Below, one piece after another: positions 32,362 through 34,377 of a stretch of 34,377 nt of DNA; positions within the stretch are counted from its first letter, which is position 1; every line of letters begins with the position of its first letter. Origin of the DNA: Micromonospora sp. 15K316. Its GTDB lineage: Bacteria > Actinomycetota > Actinomycetes > Mycobacteriales > Micromonosporaceae. A model generated the notes under the pieces. It saw only the letters and a program-made list of their open reading frames with translations, was not told where the DNA came from and searched no databases. The stretch is from NCBI RefSeq assembly GCF_004348525.1, contig NZ_SMKG01000038.1, positions 1 through 34,377 of the forward strand. The letters are read 5' to 3'. The position numbers and the translations under genes are program-made.

Positions 32362-32393
32362 CGACCTCCCGGCGGAAGGCCGCCGGGAGGTCG
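32362..32393 (-). terminator. Terminator hairpin behind the GMC oxidoreductase gene
   Basis: CGACCTCCCGGCGG (32362-32375) and CCGCCGGGAGGTCG (32380-32393) are a perfect 14-base stem with an AAGG loop, about 40 bases after the GMC stop on the minus strand and 54 before the next start. It should separate the two transcripts. Confidence 0.75.
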
Positions 32394-32433
32394 AGACGTC
32401 AGGTGGTAGATCCGGTGCTTTCCGTCGCGGTCG

Positions 32434-33942
32434 CTACCGGGCGATGAGCGTCGCTGCGCGCTCGGCGATGGCCAGGACGGTCGCGTTCGGGTTCGCGCCG
32501 ACGATCTCCGGCATCACCGAGGCGTCCACCACCCGAAGCCCGTCGACGCCGTGCACCCGCAGGTCGGCGTCGACGACAGCCATCGGGTCGGTGCCGATCC
32601 GGCAGGTACCCGTCGCGTGGAAGTACGGCCCGGTGACCTGCCGGACGTACGCCTCGAGCTCGTCCTCGTCCTGCAGCTTCGCGCCGGGCAGCGCCTCCTG
32701 GACCCGCCAATCGGCGAGTGCTCGCGCCTCCCCGACCTCCCGTGCCATACGCAGTCCGGTGACCATGCGGGACAGGTCGCGTTCGTCGCCGAGGAAGTTC
32801 GGGTCGATCAGCGGGGCGGCGGTCGGCTCGCCGCTGGCCAGGCGGACGCTGCCACGGCTGTGCGGGAGCATGAGGCTGAACGCGATCGTGTAGCCGTTCG
32901 TGGGGCCGGCCAGCCCCGGCGGGTGGTAGGCGATGTCGAGGAAGAGCAGCTGAAGGTCTGGCGCCGGGAGATCGGGGCGGCTGCGGACCATCGCCACCAG
33001 GTCGCTGTGCTGGTTGACGGTGGGCGGGACGGGTTTGGTCGCGGCGTAGGTGATTCCGGCCAGCGGATGGTCCTGCAGGTTCGCGCCCACGCCGGGCAGG
33101 TGCGCCACCACGTCGATACCGAACTCCCGCAGATGCTCGGCCGGACCGATCCCGGAGAGCATGAGCAGGTGCGGGGACCCGACCGCGCCGGCGCTCAGAA
33201 TGACCTCGCGATCAGCCGACACCGAACGCAGCTGCCCGTCGACCGAGTACTCGACACCGGTGCAGCGACCCGCGGACAGAGTCAGCCGGCGGACCACCAC
33301 ATCCGGGATAACGGTCAGGTTCGGCCGGGCGAGAACCGGGCGGAGGTACCCGTCGGCGGCGGACTGCCGTACGCCGTCCACAATGTTCGTGTCCAGCCAC
33401 GCCACCCCCTCCTGCTCCTTCCCGCTCAGGTCGGAGGAGAAGTGGTGCCCGACCTCGAGGGCGGCGTCGAGATAGGCGCTGGACAGCGGGTGGGCGTCCG
33501 TGGCCGGAGAAACCACCATCGGCCCGTCGGTGCCCCGGTAGCCGGAATCCCGCCCCGGCGCCCGCTCCGAACGCTTGAAGAACGGAAGGAGGTCCTCGTG
33601 ACCCCAACCCTCGGCGCCGTTTCGAGCCCACGCGTCGTAGCCACTGCGGTGGCCCCGCATGAAGGCCATCGCATTGATGCTGCTGCTACCGCCGAAGACC
33701 TTGCCTCGAGGATAGGGATGCACGATGCCATCCGTCCCGTTCTGCGGCACGGTGGTGAATCCCCAGTCGACGGCGCTCCCGATCAGAGCCGGCCAGGCCG
33801 GAGGCACGGCCATCAGCTCCGGCCCTTCCGCGGCGCCGGCCTCGACAAGAAGCACCCGGGTCTGCGGGTTCTCCGACAGCCGCGCCGCAAGCACGGAACC
33901 GGCGCTTCCGGCACCAACGATCACATAGTCAAATGAGTGCAT
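32434..33942 (-). CDS. GMC-family FAD-dependent oxidoreductase (choline dehydrogenase-like)
   Basis: The 502-residue protein has the FAD-binding GAGSAGSVLAARL (10-22), GMC signature 1 (PRGKVFGGSSSINAMAFMRG), signature 2 (ILSAGAVGSPHLLMLSGIG) and the C-terminal catalytic region (YFHATGTCRIGTDPMAVVD, GANPNATVLAIAERAA). Length and motifs match alcohol or choline dehydrogenases of this superfamily. It would oxidise an alcohol to an aldehyde using FAD; the substrate is unknown, and no betaine aldehyde dehydrogenase is in the window. ATG 33942 is the start. It is cytosolic, since no signal peptide is seen. Confidence 0.92.
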   Translation of the reverse strand: MHSFDYVIVGAGSAGSVLAARLSENPQTRVLLVEAGAAEGPELMAVPPAWPALIGSAVDWGFTTVPQNGTDGIVHPYPRGKVFGGSSSINAMAFMRGHRSGYDAWARNGAEGWGHEDLLPFFKRSERAPGRDSGYRGTDGPMVVSPATDAHPLSSAYLDAALEVGHHFSSDLSGKEQEGVAWLDTNIVDGVRQSAADGYLRPVLARPNLTVIPDVVVRRLTLSAGRCTGVEYSVDGQLRSVSADREVILSAGAVGSPHLLMLSGIGPAEHLREFGIDVVAHLPGVGANLQDHPLAGITYAATKPVPPTVNQHSDLVAMVRSRPDLPAPDLQLLFLDIAYHPPGLAGPTNGYTIAFSLMLPHSRGSVRLASGEPTAAPLIDPNFLGDERDLSRMVTGLRMAREVGEARALADWRVQEALPGAKLQDEDELEAYVRQVTGPYFHATGTCRIGTDPMAVVDADLRVHGVDGLRVVDASVMPEIVGANPNATVLAIAERAATLIAR

Positions 33943-34258
33943 CTACTTCTAGTCTCACTTTCATGGGAGATACAGCTCGTCACCGCGACGGGAAGAGCCT
34001 TGTGAACCGATGCCGAGCGCCCTGCGGCCATCGACACCAGAGTTTCGAGTAGGCCTGGCCGTCCGGCGAGGACAACCAGGCTGGCCGGGTGCGGTTGGGC
34101 TTTCGAGTCGCGCGTCCTGGGCACCAAACCGTCTGCCGCTACGGACATGACCGGTCGGCGTCGTCAGTTCGGACAATTAGAAACATGTCGCCCAGGACAC
34201 ACCCGGTCAGCCCCGTTCCCGTAGATGACTCCGAGTGACGCACCGGGGGTGCCGGCGG
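33943..34258. promoter_or_regulatory. Upstream region of the GMC gene, no gene recognised
   Basis: About 315 bases. An AT-rich patch near 34160-34185 could hold a promoter. Frames here show no family motif. Confidence 0.35.
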
Positions 34259-34377
34259 TCAGATGGCGCCGCCGTTGGCGTACACCACCTGGCCGTTGAT
34301 CCAGCGGCCCGGGCCGGCGAGGAACGCCACGATGGGCGCGACGTCCTCGGGCATGCCCATCCGGCCCAGCGGCGGCT
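34259..34377 (-). CDS. SDR-family oxidoreductase, C-terminal end (partial)
   Basis: The minus frame reads [20 protein letters not shown], then [18 protein letters not shown] and stop. This is the classic C-terminal part of short-chain dehydrogenases (GRxGxPEDVAxxVAFLAS, WINGQxxxxxGG). The nucleotide-binding and catalytic parts lie beyond the window edge. Probably an NAD(P)-dependent reductase. Confidence 0.85.
   Translation of the reverse strand, partial: PPLGRMGMPEDVAPIVAFLAGPGRWINGQVVYANGGAI

Noticed and set aside
31417..34377. Very long plus-strand frames across the NmrA-like and GMC genes
   Set aside because: They are shadows of high-GC minus-strand genes with clear family motifs.
1..34377. 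CRISPR arrays, tRNA, rRNA or riboswitches
   Set aside because: No regularly spaced repeats, tRNA cloverleaf or conserved RNA elements were noticed on reading; only short dyads and IS ends were found.

Overview
The window is high-GC DNA with GTG/TTG starts, ATGA-type overlaps, Tat and lipoprotein signals, and families typical of Actinomycetota (septum-formation lipoprotein, glycogen debranching enzyme next to an SCP2 protein, many TetR regulators). Gene content and codon bias fit a filamentous actinomycete, possibly Micromonosporaceae. That placement is inference; no rRNA or tRNA gene was seen.

Left (about 51-3262): a compact arsenic-type operon. An ArsR/phosphatase fusion, an ArsC with an extra N-terminal helical domain, an aquaporin-like channel, an uncharacterised 62-residue protein and a second ArsC overlap or nearly overlap. 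A thioredoxin reductase remnant and a DUF7660-like gene follow. The first gene has a consensus-like promoter that would give a leaderless mRNA, and inverted repeats lie across it. The set suggests arsenate reduction followed by leak of arsenite through the channel. No ArsB/Acr3 pump is visible.

Middle (3.3-17.4 kb): insertion sequences and broken genes alternate with intact catabolic genes. An IS256 element with an in-frame stop abuts a truncated, frameshifted debranching enzyme. Then come a BBE-like flavoenzyme, a zinc alcohol dehydrogenase and a divergent TetR regulator; an IS3 element with a 1-nt frameshift; an intact debranching enzyme with an SCP2 protein; a broken matrixin-like protease; an apparently intact IS5 element; and a decayed IS256 element.

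Right-middle (17.7-27.1 kb): a Tat-exported metallophosphoesterase with a LamG-like domain and strong terminator, a septum-formation lipoprotein, two uncharacterised genes (one probably frameshifted), a TetR/serine-hydrolase divergent pair with a repeated operator-like sequence, a cluster of three gene fragments (LuxR, SDR, TetR), and an unrecognised 342-residue protein.

Right end (27.6-34.4 kb): an IS3 remnant ended by an IS5 remnant, a GH15 glucoamylase-like pseudogene, then an intact minus-strand series: GNAT acetyltransferase, NmrA-like NAD(P)-binding protein, GMC oxidoreductase, and an SDR running off the end. Overall it looks like an accessory region with heavy IS traffic and gene decay. 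The most distinctive intact unit is the arsenic operon.
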